Shown here: one piece after another, positions 38,463 to 46,326 of the stretch
Numbering within the stretch: the first letter of the stretch is position 1
Layout of the letters: every line of letters begins with the position of its first letter
Assembly: GCF_900110755.1 (NCBI RefSeq)
Contig: NZ_FOFF01000006.1
Location: 183,651-247,650 of the forward strand
From: Streptomyces sp. yr375
GTDB lineage: Bacteria > Actinomycetota > Actinomycetes > Streptomycetales > Streptomycetaceae
DNA: 64,000 bases
Reading direction: 5' to 3'
Translations under genes and position numbers: made by a program
The notes under the pieces: generated by a model
What the model saw: only the letters and a program-made list of their open reading frames with translations
The model's database searches: none
What the model was told of the DNA's origin: nothing

Positions 38463-39857
38463 TTATACGCCCTGACTGACAGAGCTCATATTGAAGTCCG
38501 GCACCCGCAGCGCGGGCATCGCGGCCCTGGTGAACCAGTCGCTCCACTCCCTCGGCAGCGTCTTCTCCGTGCGCCCCGCCTCCGTCGCCCGCCCCAGCAG
38601 GCCGACCGGCGACTCGTTGAACCGGAAGTTGTTCACCTCGCCGACGACCTCGCCGTCCTCGACGAGGTAGACGCCGTCCCGGGTCAGACCGGTGAGCAGC
38701 AGCGTCGCCGGGTCGACCTCGCGGATGTACCACAGGCAGGTCAGCAGCAGCCCGCGCGTAGTGCTCGCGACCATCTCCTCCAGGGAGCGGTCCGCGCCGC
38801 CGTCCAGGATCAGGTTGTCCGCCCCCGGAGCCGCCGGCAGGCCGGTCAGGGCCGCGCTGTGCCGGGTGGTCGTCAGATGCTTCAGCTCGCCCCCGGCGAT
38901 CCACTCGGTGGGCCGGACCGGCAGCCCGTTGTCGAAGACCGACTGGTCGCCGCCGGAGGAGTGCGCGATGACGAACGGCGCCGACTCCAGGCCCGCCTCG
39001 TACGGGTTGCTGCGCAGCGTCAGCGGCAGGTCGCTCAGCTTCTCGCCGAGCCGGGTGCCGCCGCCGGGCTTGGAGAACACCGTCCGGCCCTCGGTCGCGT
39101 CCCGGCCCGACGCCGACCACATCTGGTAGATCATCAGGTCGGCCACCGCGGTCGGCGGCAGCAGCGTCTCGTACCGCCCGGCGGGCAGCTCGATCCGCCG
39201 CTCGGCCCAGCCCAGCCGGACGGCCAGCTCGGCGTCGAGCGACGCGGGGTCGACGTCCTTGAAGTCCCGCGTCGAGCGCCCCGCCCACGCCGAGCGCGTA
39301 CGGTCCGGCGACTTGGCGTTGAGCTCCAGCGTCCCGTTCGGCTGGTCGTGCCGCAGCCGCAGCCCGGTCGACGTGCCCAGATACGTCGAGACCAGCTCGT
39401 GGTTGGCGAACCCGTACAGTTCCCGGCCGCCCGCACGCGCGCGTGCGAACGCCTCGCCCAGGGCGGGCGCGAAGTCCGCGAACACCGCCGACGACGTCTC
39501 CGCGGGCGCCTCCGTGAACTCGGGGGACTGCGCCACCCCCGTGACGAGCGGCTGCGCGTCCTCGGCGGGGCCCGCACCGCGCGCGGCGGCCTCGGCGGCC
39601 CGCACGAGGGACTCCAGCTCGTCCACGGTGACCGCGGCCCGCGAGACGACACCGGTGGCGGTGCCCTCCTTGCCGTCGACCGTGGCGATCACGGTGAGGG
39701 TGCGCCCGCGGGTGACGCCGTTGGTCGTCAGCGCGTTGCCCGCCCAGCGCAGGTTGGCCGTCGACTGCTCGTCGGCGATGACGACACATCCGTCGGTCCG
39801 CGACAGCTCGAGTGCCCGCTCGACGACCTCGTGCGGCTTGATGCTACGGGCGCTCAT
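38463..39857 (-). CDS. tldE: TldE/PmbA family metalloprotease subunit
   Basis: The 464-residue non-catalytic partner of the TldD/TldE heterodimeric protease that degrades or matures small unfolded peptides. It begins MSARSIKPHEVVERAL. Conserved segments are ANLRWAGNALTTNGVTRGRTLTV, RFNESPVGLLGRATEAG near the end, and LLTGLTRDGVYLVEDGEVVGEVNNFRFN. It lacks the HExxxH motif. ATG 39857 overlaps the tldD stop (ATGA), and the longer frame upstream is antisense to tldD. No ribosomally made peptide precursor gene is obvious nearby. Confidence 0.92.
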   Translation of the reverse strand: MSARSIKPHEVVERALELSRTDGCVVIADEQSTANLRWAGNALTTNGVTRGRTLTVIATVDGKEGTATGVVSRAAVTVDELESLVRAAEAAARGAGPAEDAQPLVTGVAQSPEFTEAPAETSSAVFADFAPALGEAFARARAGGRELYGFANHELVSTYLGTSTGLRLRHDQPNGTLELNAKSPDRTRSAWAGRSTRDFKDVDPASLDAELAVRLGWAERRIELPAGRYETLLPPTAVADLMIYQMWSASGRDATEGRTVFSKPGGGTRLGEKLSDLPLTLRSNPYEAGLESAPFVIAHSSGGDQSVFDNGLPVRPTEWIAGGELKHLTTTRHSAALTGLPAAPGADNLILDGGADRSLEEMVASTTRGLLLTCLWYIREVDPATLLLTGLTRDGVYLVEDGEVVGEVNNFRFNESPVGLLGRATEAGRTEKTLPREWSDWFTRAAMPALRVPDFNMSSVSQGV

Positions 39858-41377
39858 CGACCGGCCTCCTGCGTGGTGTTGAGGATGTTGACGCCCTTGA
39901 ACAGGGCCGACGGGCAGCCGTGCGACACCGCCGCGACCTGGCCCGGCTGGGCCTTGCCGCAGTTGAAGGCGCCGCCGAGGACGTACGTCTGCGGGCCGCC
40001 CACCGCCGCCATCGAGCCCCAGAAGTCGGTCGTCGTCGCCTGGTAGGCCACGTCCCGCAGTTGCCCGGTGATCCGCCCGTTCTCGATCCTGAAGAAGCGC
40101 TGGCCGGTGAACTGGAAGTTGTAGCGCTGCATGTCGATCGACCACGAGCGGTCCCCGACGACGTAGATGCCCCGGTCGACGCTGCCGATCAGATCCTCGG
40201 TCGACATCCCCGCCGGATCCGGCCGCAGCGACACGTTGGCCATGCGCTGCACCGGCACATGGCCGGGGGAGTCGGCGAACGCGCACCCGTTGGACCGCTC
40301 GAACCCGGTCAGCTTCGCGATCCGCCGGTCCAACTGGTAGCCGACGAGCGTGCCGTCCTTCACCAGGTCCCAGGACTGACCCGCGACGCCCTCGTCGTCG
40401 TACCCGACCGTCGCCAGGCCGTGTTCGGCGGTGCGGTCACCCGTGACGTTCATCAGGTCCGAGCCGTAACGAAGCTTGCCGAGCTGGTCGAACGTGGCGA
40501 AGGAGGTGCCGGCGTAGGCGGCCTCGTAGCCGAGCGCCCGGTCCAGCTCGGTGGCGTGCCCGATGGACTCGTGGATGGTCAGCCACAGGTTGGACGGGTC
40601 GACCACCAGGTCGTACAGCCCCGCCTCGACGCTCGGCGCGCGCATCTTCTCGGCGAGCAGCTCCGGGATCCGCGCCAGCTCGTCGTCCCAGTCCCAGCCG
40701 GTGCCGGTGAGGTACTCCCAGCCGCGGCCGACGGGCGGCGCGATCGTGCGCATCGAGTCGAACTCGCCGCTGGACTCGTCGACCGACACCGCGGTCAGCG
40801 CCGGATGCAGCCGCACCCGCTGCTGGGTGGTCACCGTCCCGGCCGTGTCGGCGTAGAACTTGTTCTCGTGGACGGTGAGCAGCGAGGCGTCCACATGGTT
40901 GACGCCGTTCGCCGCCAGCAGCCGCGCGCTCCAGTCCGCGAGCAGCGCCGCCTTCTCCTCGTCGGGCACGGTGAACGGATCGATCTCGTACGACGACACC
41001 CACGTCTTCTCGGCGTGCACCGGCTCACCGGCCAGCTCGACCCGCTCGTCCGACCCGGCCGCCTTGATGACCTGCGCGGACAGCTTGGCCATCGCCACGG
41101 CCTGCGAGGCGACCTTGGCCGCCGCGTCCATCGTCAGGTCCACGCCGGACGCGAACCCCCACGTCCCGCCGTGCACCACCCGCACCGCGTACCCGAGGTC
41201 GGTGGTGTCCGACGACCCGGAGGGCTTGGCGTCCCGCAGCCGCCAGGACGCGCTGCGCACCCGCTCGAACCGGAAGTCCGCGTGGTCCGCCCCGAGCGCA
41301 CGCGCGCGTGCGAGAGCGGCGTCGGCGAGGGCGCGCAGGGGTAGGGCCGTGAAACTTTCATCGATGCTATGGGGCAC
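39854..41377 (-). CDS. tldD: TldD metalloprotease
   Basis: The catalytic 507-residue subunit of the TldD/TldE protease. The zinc motif HExxxH is seen as IHESIGHATELD near residue 268. Other family segments are YAVRVVHGGTWGFASG near 70, ALGYEAAYAGTSFAT near 285 and GGAFNCGKAQPGQVAAVSHGCPSALFKGVNIL at the end. ATG 41377 is followed downstream by tldE with a 4-bp overlap. Three 9-bp direct repeats (41394-41420) lie just upstream. In other bacteria the pair processes microcin B17, CcdA or modified peptides; the target here is unknown. Confidence 0.94.
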   Translation of the reverse strand: MPHSIDESFTALPLRALADAALARARALGADHADFRFERVRSASWRLRDAKPSGSSDTTDLGYAVRVVHGGTWGFASGVDLTMDAAAKVASQAVAMAKLSAQVIKAAGSDERVELAGEPVHAEKTWVSSYEIDPFTVPDEEKAALLADWSARLLAANGVNHVDASLLTVHENKFYADTAGTVTTQQRVRLHPALTAVSVDESSGEFDSMRTIAPPVGRGWEYLTGTGWDWDDELARIPELLAEKMRAPSVEAGLYDLVVDPSNLWLTIHESIGHATELDRALGYEAAYAGTSFATFDQLGKLRYGSDLMNVTGDRTAEHGLATVGYDDEGVAGQSWDLVKDGTLVGYQLDRRIAKLTGFERSNGCAFADSPGHVPVQRMANVSLRPDPAGMSTEDLIGSVDRGIYVVGDRSWSIDMQRYNFQFTGQRFFRIENGRITGQLRDVAYQATTTDFWGSMAAVGGPQTYVLGGAFNCGKAQPGQVAAVSHGCPSALFKGVNILNTTQEAGR

Positions 41378-41393
41378 CTACGTCTCTCCCTGG

Positions 41394-41420
41394 TGTCGTC
41401 ATGTGTGTCATCTGTGTCAT
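41394..41420. repeat. Three 9-bp direct repeats upstream of tldD
   Basis: TGTCGTCAT, GTGTGTCAT and CTGTGTCAT follow each other 17-43 bp before the tldD start. They could be a regulator site in the leader. The rest of 41421-41656 is the promoter region of fabG on the other strand; no gene is seen. Confidence 0.5.
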
Positions 41421-41656
41421 GTGTCTGGAGTCGTCCGGTGTGAAGGCCTCGATCATGTCGCGCCCGGCGGCCCCCGGACCACACCTTTCCGCCCCGCGTC
41501 CGCAAACATTCTGTAGAGACCCCACAGACTGGCCCGTGCGCCACTGTCGGTGCCCGAATGTCCGCGGCCCGACGCGGACCGATAGGTTTCGAGGGAAGCC
41601 GCCTGCCGTCACGCGTCCGGGCGGGTGTGTCAGACCCCAATCGAAAGGGTGATCCG

Positions 41657-42361
41657 TTGAGCCGCTCGGTTCTCGTCACCGGAGGAAACCGGGGCATCGG
41701 CCTCGCCATCGCCCGTGCGTTCGCCGACGCCGGCGACAAGGTCGCCATCACCTACCGCTCGGGGGAGCCGCCGGCCGGCTTCCTCGCGGTGAAGTGCGAC
41801 ATCACCGACACCGAGCAGGTGGAGCAGGCCTACAAGGAGATCGAGGCCGAGCACGGCCCCGTCGAGGTCCTGATCGCCAACGCCGGCGTCACCAAGGACC
41901 AGCTCCTGATGCGCATGTCCGAGGACGACTTCACCTCGGTCATCGACACCAACCTCACCGGCACCTTCCGCGTGGTCAAGCGCGCCAACCGCGGCATGCT
42001 GCGCGCCAAGAAGGGCCGCGTCGTGCTGATCTCGTCGGTCGTGGGCCTCTACGGCTCGCCGGGGCAGGCGAACTACGCCGCCTCCAAGGCCGCCCTGGTC
42101 GGCTTCGCGCGCTCCCTCGCCCGTGAGCTGGGATCCCGCAACATCACCTTCAACGTCGTCGCGCCCGGTTTCGTCGACACCGACATGACCAAGGTGCTCA
42201 CCGACGAGCAGCGCGCGGGCATCGTCTCGCAGGTCCCGCTCGGCCGGTACGCGCAGCCCGAGGAGGTCGCCGCGACGGTGCGGTTCCTCGCCTCGGACGA
42301 CGCCTCGTACATCACTGGAGCCGTCATTCCCGTTGACGGCGGACTGGGAATGGGTCACTGA
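41657..42361 (+). CDS. fabG: 3-oxoacyl-[acyl-carrier-protein] reductase FabG
   Basis: An NADPH-dependent reductase of type II fatty acid synthesis, 234 residues. The cofactor motif is TGGNRGIG (8-15), followed by the SDR NAG and the catalytic Ser in ISSVVGLYGSPGQ with YAASK. The terminal ITGAVIPVDGGLGMGH is typical. TTG 41657 is used because AAAGGG lies 8 nt upstream and family proteins begin with SRSVLVTGG; the frame to 41558 is non-coding. fabI starts 5 bp after the stop, so the two form an operon. Confidence 0.95.
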   Translation: MSRSVLVTGGNRGIGLAIARAFADAGDKVAITYRSGEPPAGFLAVKCDITDTEQVEQAYKEIEAEHGPVEVLIANAGVTKDQLLMRMSEDDFTSVIDTNLTGTFRVVKRANRGMLRAKKGRVVLISSVVGLYGSPGQANYAASKAALVGFARSLARELGSRNITFNVVAPGFVDTDMTKVLTDEQRAGIVSQVPLGRYAQPEEVAATVRFLASDDASYITGAVIPVDGGLGMGH

Positions 42362-42366
42362 TCACC

Positions 42367-43134
42367 ATGAGCGGAATTCTCGAGGGCAAGCGCGTCCTGA
42401 TCTCCGGTGTGCTGATGGAGTCCTCCATCGCCTTCCACGCCGCCAAGCACGCCCAGGAGCAGGGCGCGGAGATCATCCTGACCGCGTTCCCGCGGCCCAC
42501 GCTGACCGAGCGCATCGCCAAGAAGCTCCCCAAGCCCACCAAGGTCATCGAGCTCGACGTGACGAACGCCGAGCACCTCGCGCGTCTCGCCGACGTCGTC
42601 GGCGAGGAACTGGGCGGCCTGGACGGCGTCGTGCACTCCATCGGCTTCGCGCCGCAGGACGCCATGGGCGGCAACTTCCTCAACACGCCGTTCGAGTCGG
42701 TCGCCACCGCCATGCACGTCTCGGCGTTCTCCCTGAAGTCGCTGACCATGGCCTGCCTGCCGCTGATGCAGAACGGCGGCTCGGTCGTCGGTCTCACCTT
42801 CGACGCGCAGTACGCCTGGCCGCAGTACGACTGGATGGGCCCGGCCAAGGCCGCTCTGGAGGCCACCAGCCGCTACATGGCGCGCGACCTGGGCAAGCAG
42901 AACATCCGCTGCAACCTCATCTCCGCGGGCCCGATCGGCTCGATGGCCGCCAAGTCCATCCCCGGCTTCGCCGACCTGGCCGCCGTGTGGGACGACCGCT
43001 CCCCCCTGGAGTGGGACCTCAAGGACCCGGAGCCGGCCGGCAAGGGCATCGTCGCGCTGCTGAGCGACTGGTTCCCGAAGACCACGGGCGAGATCATCCA
43101 CGTGGACGGCGGTCTGCACGCCATCGGAGCGTGA
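42367..43134 (+). CDS. fabI: Enoyl-[acyl-carrier-protein] reductase FabI (InhA-like)
   Basis: An NADH-dependent enzyme for the last reductive step of the fatty acid elongation cycle, 255 residues. It has the family start LEGKRVLISGVLMESSIAFHAAKHAQEQG (cofactor loop), the catalytic segment FDAQYAWPQYDWMGPAKAALEATSRYMA with Tyr and Lys, and the substrate loop AGPIGSMAAKSIPGF. This is the target of isoniazid/triclosan type inhibitors in relatives. It is co-transcribed with fabG and followed by a hairpin terminator. Confidence 0.96.
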   Translation: MSGILEGKRVLISGVLMESSIAFHAAKHAQEQGAEIILTAFPRPTLTERIAKKLPKPTKVIELDVTNAEHLARLADVVGEELGGLDGVVHSIGFAPQDAMGGNFLNTPFESVATAMHVSAFSLKSLTMACLPLMQNGGSVVGLTFDAQYAWPQYDWMGPAKAALEATSRYMARDLGKQNIRCNLISAGPIGSMAAKSIPGFADLAAVWDDRSPLEWDLKDPEPAGKGIVALLSDWFPKTTGEIIHVDGGLHAIGA

Positions 43135-43160
43135 CGCTGCCGCACACCCGGCACCACCCA

Positions 43161-43193
43161 TCACCCGTCCGGCCTATCTGGCCGGGCGGGTGA
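43161..43193 (+). terminator. Terminator after fabI
   Basis: TCACCCG-T-CCGGCC pairs with GGCCGG-G-CGGGTGA around a TATCT loop, 26 bp after the stop. Confidence 0.85.
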
Positions 43194-43269
43194 CGTCTGC
43201 GACCAGGCACGATGAAGTGCGCGTTCACCCACGCGCAGCCCTCCCCAGCCCTGCCGAGGAGGTTGTCTT

Positions 43270-43605
43270 GTGCGCCTGTTCCGTTTCCTCGCCCCAGTGA
43301 CCGTCGTCGTCGCGCTCGCGCTCTGCGCGCCCTATGAGGCGCTCTCCCACGCCCGCGCGCGGGCCCGGCCCCAGCCGTTCGGCGCGGAGTGCCGCACCAG
43401 CGTCGACGGCTCCCATGTCGTCGCCTACTGCCACAACCCCTACGCCGACACCGACCGCGTCACCCTCCACATCGAGTGCGACCGCTGGTGGGACCTCGAC
43501 GCCGACGGCGCCCCCACCGACGCCGGTCCCGCCGTGACGGTACGGCTCACCGGGCGCTGCTGGAAGGAAGTCCGCTCGGCCTGGGTCAGCCACCAGAAGA
43601 TCTGA
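43270..43605 (+). CDS. Small secreted protein with four cysteines
   Basis: A 111-residue protein. The N-terminus (MRLFRFLAPVTVVVALALCAP) is a signal peptide. The mature part has four cysteines (in AECRTS, AYCHN, IECDRW and GRCWKE) that could make two disulfides, and looks beta-rich. I know no function. GTG 43270 follows GAGGAGG at 7 nt. It is monocistronic, just downstream of the fabI terminator. Confidence 0.78.
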   Translation: MRLFRFLAPVTVVVALALCAPYEALSHARARARPQPFGAECRTSVDGSHVVAYCHNPYADTDRVTLHIECDRWWDLDADGAPTDAGPAVTVRLTGRCWKEVRSAWVSHQKI

Positions 43606-43690
43606 ACCCTCCAGGCCGCCTGTGCCGCCCGGGCCCGCTCCTCCTGACCCCGGAGGGGGCGGCGTGGGCGCGGAGTGCGAGACTTGCCGT

Positions 43691-43807
43691 ATGCCAATGC
43701 TCGACCCGAATCCGCAGAACGGCCAGAAGAAGATGCTGATCGTCTTCGGCTCGTTCTTCGCCATCTTCGTGATCATCGCCGTCATCGCGACCATCGCCTC
43801 ACCCTGA
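43691..43807 (+). CDS. Very small single-pass membrane protein (SGM_5486-like)
   Basis: A 38-residue protein from ATG 43691 (MPMLDPNPQNGQKKMLIVFG). A polar head DPNPQNGQKK is followed by one membrane helix ending IASP. I recall a small Streptomyces family with this head sequence called SGM_5486 transporter-associated proteins; the link to a transporter is not visible here. The frame upstream to 43622 is Pro/Gly-rich and probably not translated. From 43808 to 44028 there is no gene. Confidence 0.6.
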   Translation: MPMLDPNPQNGQKKMLIVFGSFFAIFVIIAVIATIASP

Positions 43808-44028
43808 CGATCCGGCCCGGACCGGTTGTGCCACGGGCAGGGCGCGGGGGTGGGGTTAACCCCCCTGTCCCCTAGGGGGTGGAGGTCAGGGTCAAGTGGG
43901 TGGAATTCCGGATGGGTTGAGGGCCGCGGATTCCGTAACTTCGAGATGTGACCGCGACGCGGAAACACCCGCCACGGTCCACGGACCTCGGACGGACCCC
44001 GGACCACTCGAAGACAGCGGAGGCACCC

Positions 44029-44235
44029 ATGTCGGCCCCCACGCACACCCGGCCCCGCTCGGCCGTCTCGGCCGGCGTCGGCACCCGGCTGCCCTGGTGG
44101 GCCCTCGCCCTGCCGACCCTCGCCTTCATCACCCTGTTCGTGCTGATACTGAACCCGGCCGACGCCCACGCGGCCACCGGCGACCCGGCGATCACCCGGC
44201 TCGTCGAGCACATACAGCAACTGATCGCACGCTGA
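44029..44235 (+). CDS. Small membrane or secreted protein of unknown function
   Basis: A 68-residue protein from ATG 44029, with GGAGG 6 nt upstream; a GTG at 43948 would add 27 residues without a ribosome site. One hydrophobic segment (WWALALPTLAFITLFVLIL) is followed by NPADAHAATGDPAITRLVEHIQQLIAR. The Ala-His-Ala site could be cut by signal peptidase to release a 24-residue peptide, or the segment stays as an anchor. No family recognised. Confidence 0.6.
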   Translation: MSAPTHTRPRSAVSAGVGTRLPWWALALPTLAFITLFVLILNPADAHAATGDPAITRLVEHIQQLIAR

Positions 44236-44346
44236 GCGGTGCCCGTCGCACCCCGCGAGGGCGACTTGGGCCGCCTTAGGACCGCTGGTGAAGCCGCATG
44301 TCAACTCCCTGCGCCCGATGGCCTGTTTCATGCGAAGCTGGGACTC

Positions 44347-44865
44347 ATGAGCGTCGCAGAACCCCGCAGGATCGTCCTCTTCCGCCATGCGAAAGCCGAC
44401 TGGCCCCAGGTGACCGACCACGAGCGCCCGCTCGCTGATCGGGGGCGCAAGGACGCCGCCGTCGCCGGACGCCGGCTGACCGACACCGGCATCCCCTTCG
44501 ACCTGGCCCTGTGCTCCACCGCGGTCCGCACCCGGGAGACGTGGAAGCTCGCCGTCCAGGAGTTCCCGCAGCGGCCGAAAACGGTCTACGAGGAGCGGAT
44601 CTACGAGGCCTCGCCGGGCGAGCTGATCGCCCTGCTCAACGAGACGGCGGACGACGTGCGCAACCTCGTCCTGATCGGCCACAACCCGGGCGTCCAGGGA
44701 CTCGCCGACGTCCTGTCCGGCCAGGCCGACGGCGACGCGGGCGAGCGGATGCACCGCCGCGGGTTCCCCGCCGCCGCCTTCGTCGTCATCTCCTTCGACG
44801 GCTCCTGGAAGTCCCTGGAACCGGGCGCGGCCACCCTGCTCGACTACTGGGCGCCCTCCGAGTAG
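44347..44865 (+). CDS. SixA-type phosphohistidine phosphatase (histidine phosphatase superfamily)
   Basis: A 172-residue phosphatase. The superfamily motif is IVLFRHAKADWP near the N-terminus, with the second catalytic His in LVLIGHNPGVQGLADVLSG near residue 118. SixA removes phosphate from histidine in phosphorelays; the target here is unknown. ATG 44347 starts the family-like sequence; the frame upstream to 44239 is not convincing. A terminator hairpin separates it from the convergent serB. Confidence 0.87.
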   Translation: MSVAEPRRIVLFRHAKADWPQVTDHERPLADRGRKDAAVAGRRLTDTGIPFDLALCSTAVRTRETWKLAVQEFPQRPKTVYEERIYEASPGELIALLNETADDVRNLVLIGHNPGVQGLADVLSGQADGDAGERMHRRGFPAAAFVVISFDGSWKSLEPGAATLLDYWAPSE

Positions 44866-44881
44866 CCCACCGCACACGCGG

Positions 44882-44911
44882 GGGCCCGGCACCGTCGACG
44901 ATGCCGGGCCC
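44882..44911. terminator. Bidirectional terminator between sixA-like gene and serB
   Basis: GGGCCCGGCA pairs with TGCCGGGCCC around a 10-nt loop, 17 bp after one stop and 63 bp from the serB stop. Confidence 0.8.
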
Positions 44912-44973
44912 TCCTCGCTCCCTACGACCGGGCTGCTGGCCGCCCGGTCCCCGGGTCGCCTGCTACTGCTCGG

Positions 44974-46188
44974 CTACTGCTCGTCGTGGGTCTCCGCGGC
45001 CTCGACCTCTTCGCGGGTGATGCCGAGCAGATACAGGACGGTGTCCAGGAACGGCACGTTCACCGCCGTGTGCGCCGCCTCGCGCACCACCGGCTTGGCG
45101 TTGAAGGCGACCCCGAGACCCGCCGCGTTGAGCATGTCCAGGTCATTGGCACCGTCACCGATCGCCACGGTCTGCGACAGCGGTACGCCCGCCTCGGCGG
45201 CGAACCTGCGCAGCAGCCGCGCCTTGCCCGCACGGTCCACGATCTCGCCGGTGACCCGGCCGGTCAGCTTGCCGTCGACGATCTCCAGCGTGTTGGCCTG
45301 GGCGAAGTCCAGCCCGAGCCGCTCCCTCAGATCGTCGGTGACCTGGGTGAAACCGCCGGAGACGACGCCCACCTGGTAGCCGAGCCGCTTCAGCGTCCGG
45401 ATCAGCGTGCGCGCACCCGGCGTCAGCCGCACCTCGGCGCGCACCTTGTCCACGACGGAGGCGTCCAGCCCCGCCAGCAGCGCCACGCGCGCGTGCAGCG
45501 ACTGCTCGAAGTCGAGCTCACCGCGCATCGCGGCCGCCGTCACCTCGGCGACCTTGTCCTCGCAGCCGGCGTGCGCGGCGAAGAGCTCGATCACCTCGTC
45601 CTGGATGAGGGTGGAGTCGACGTCCATGACGACGAGCCGCTGGGCCCGCCGGTACAGGCCCGCGTCCACCACGGCGACGTCCACACCGAGCGCCGCCGCG
45701 TCCGTGACCAGGGCGGTGCGCAACGGCCCGGTCTCCACCCCGGAGACGGCGAACTCGACCGCGGTGACGGGGTACTTGGCGAGCCGGAAGACACGGTCGA
45801 TGTTCCCGCCGGCCTTCGTGATCTTCGCGGCGATCGACGCCGTGGCCTGAGCGGTGAGCGGATGCCCGAGCACAGTGACCAGCGACCGCCCGAGGCCGCG
45901 CGGCCGGTTGTCGCCGAGGCCGGAGATGATCTCCGCCTGCATCTTCATCGACTCGGCCCAACTGTGGACCGTCGACCGCAGGTCCCCCTCCAGGCCGGCC
46001 TGCGGCTCGGTCACGAGCGCGCACAGCACCATCCGCCCTCGGGTGACGACCTGCTCGATGTCGACGACGTCGACGGAGTAGGCGGCGAGGGTGTCGAAGA
46101 GGCCGGCCGTGATGCCCGGTCTGTCCTTGCCGAAGATCTTGACAAGGAGCGTGGGGACGTCGGGGGACGAAGTCTGCAAAGCACTCAT
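44974..46188 (-). CDS. serB: Phosphoserine phosphatase SerB
   Basis: The last enzyme of serine synthesis, converting phosphoserine to serine. It has 404 residues. Two N-terminal ACT-type domains (VKIFGKDRPGITAGLF near residue 15 and VTVLGHPLTAQATASIAAKI near 105) can sense an amino acid. The HAD domain has the nucleophile motif VMDVDSTLIQDE near 190, then VVSGGFTQVTDDL and AIGDGANDLDML near 330. ATG 46188. The 138-bp gap upstream (46189-46326) probably holds the promoter. Confidence 0.95.
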   Translation of the reverse strand: MSALQTSSPDVPTLLVKIFGKDRPGITAGLFDTLAAYSVDVVDIEQVVTRGRMVLCALVTEPQAGLEGDLRSTVHSWAESMKMQAEIISGLGDNRPRGLGRSLVTVLGHPLTAQATASIAAKITKAGGNIDRVFRLAKYPVTAVEFAVSGVETGPLRTALVTDAAALGVDVAVVDAGLYRRAQRLVVMDVDSTLIQDEVIELFAAHAGCEDKVAEVTAAAMRGELDFEQSLHARVALLAGLDASVVDKVRAEVRLTPGARTLIRTLKRLGYQVGVVSGGFTQVTDDLRERLGLDFAQANTLEIVDGKLTGRVTGEIVDRAGKARLLRRFAAEAGVPLSQTVAIGDGANDLDMLNAAGLGVAFNAKPVVREAAHTAVNVPFLDTVLYLLGITREEVEAAETHDEQ

Positions 46189-46326
46189 GGTGTGTCCACC
46201 GTATCCGGCACCCAGTGCCTTCCGCCCGTCAGGTCCGCCTGACGGACAGGGAACAGTGCATGGCGGCGAGATGACGAACCCCCCAACAGCAGACCCCGAC
46301 CGGCACCCCGACCGGCACCGCGACCG

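Noticed and set aside
37135..39789. 884-codon minus-strand frame across tyrS and tldE
   Set aside because: It is out of frame with two recognised genes and has no family features.
38463..41377. TldD/TldE as part of a RiPP cluster
   Set aside because: No precursor peptide, modification enzyme or transporter is next to them; neighbours are tyrS and fabG.
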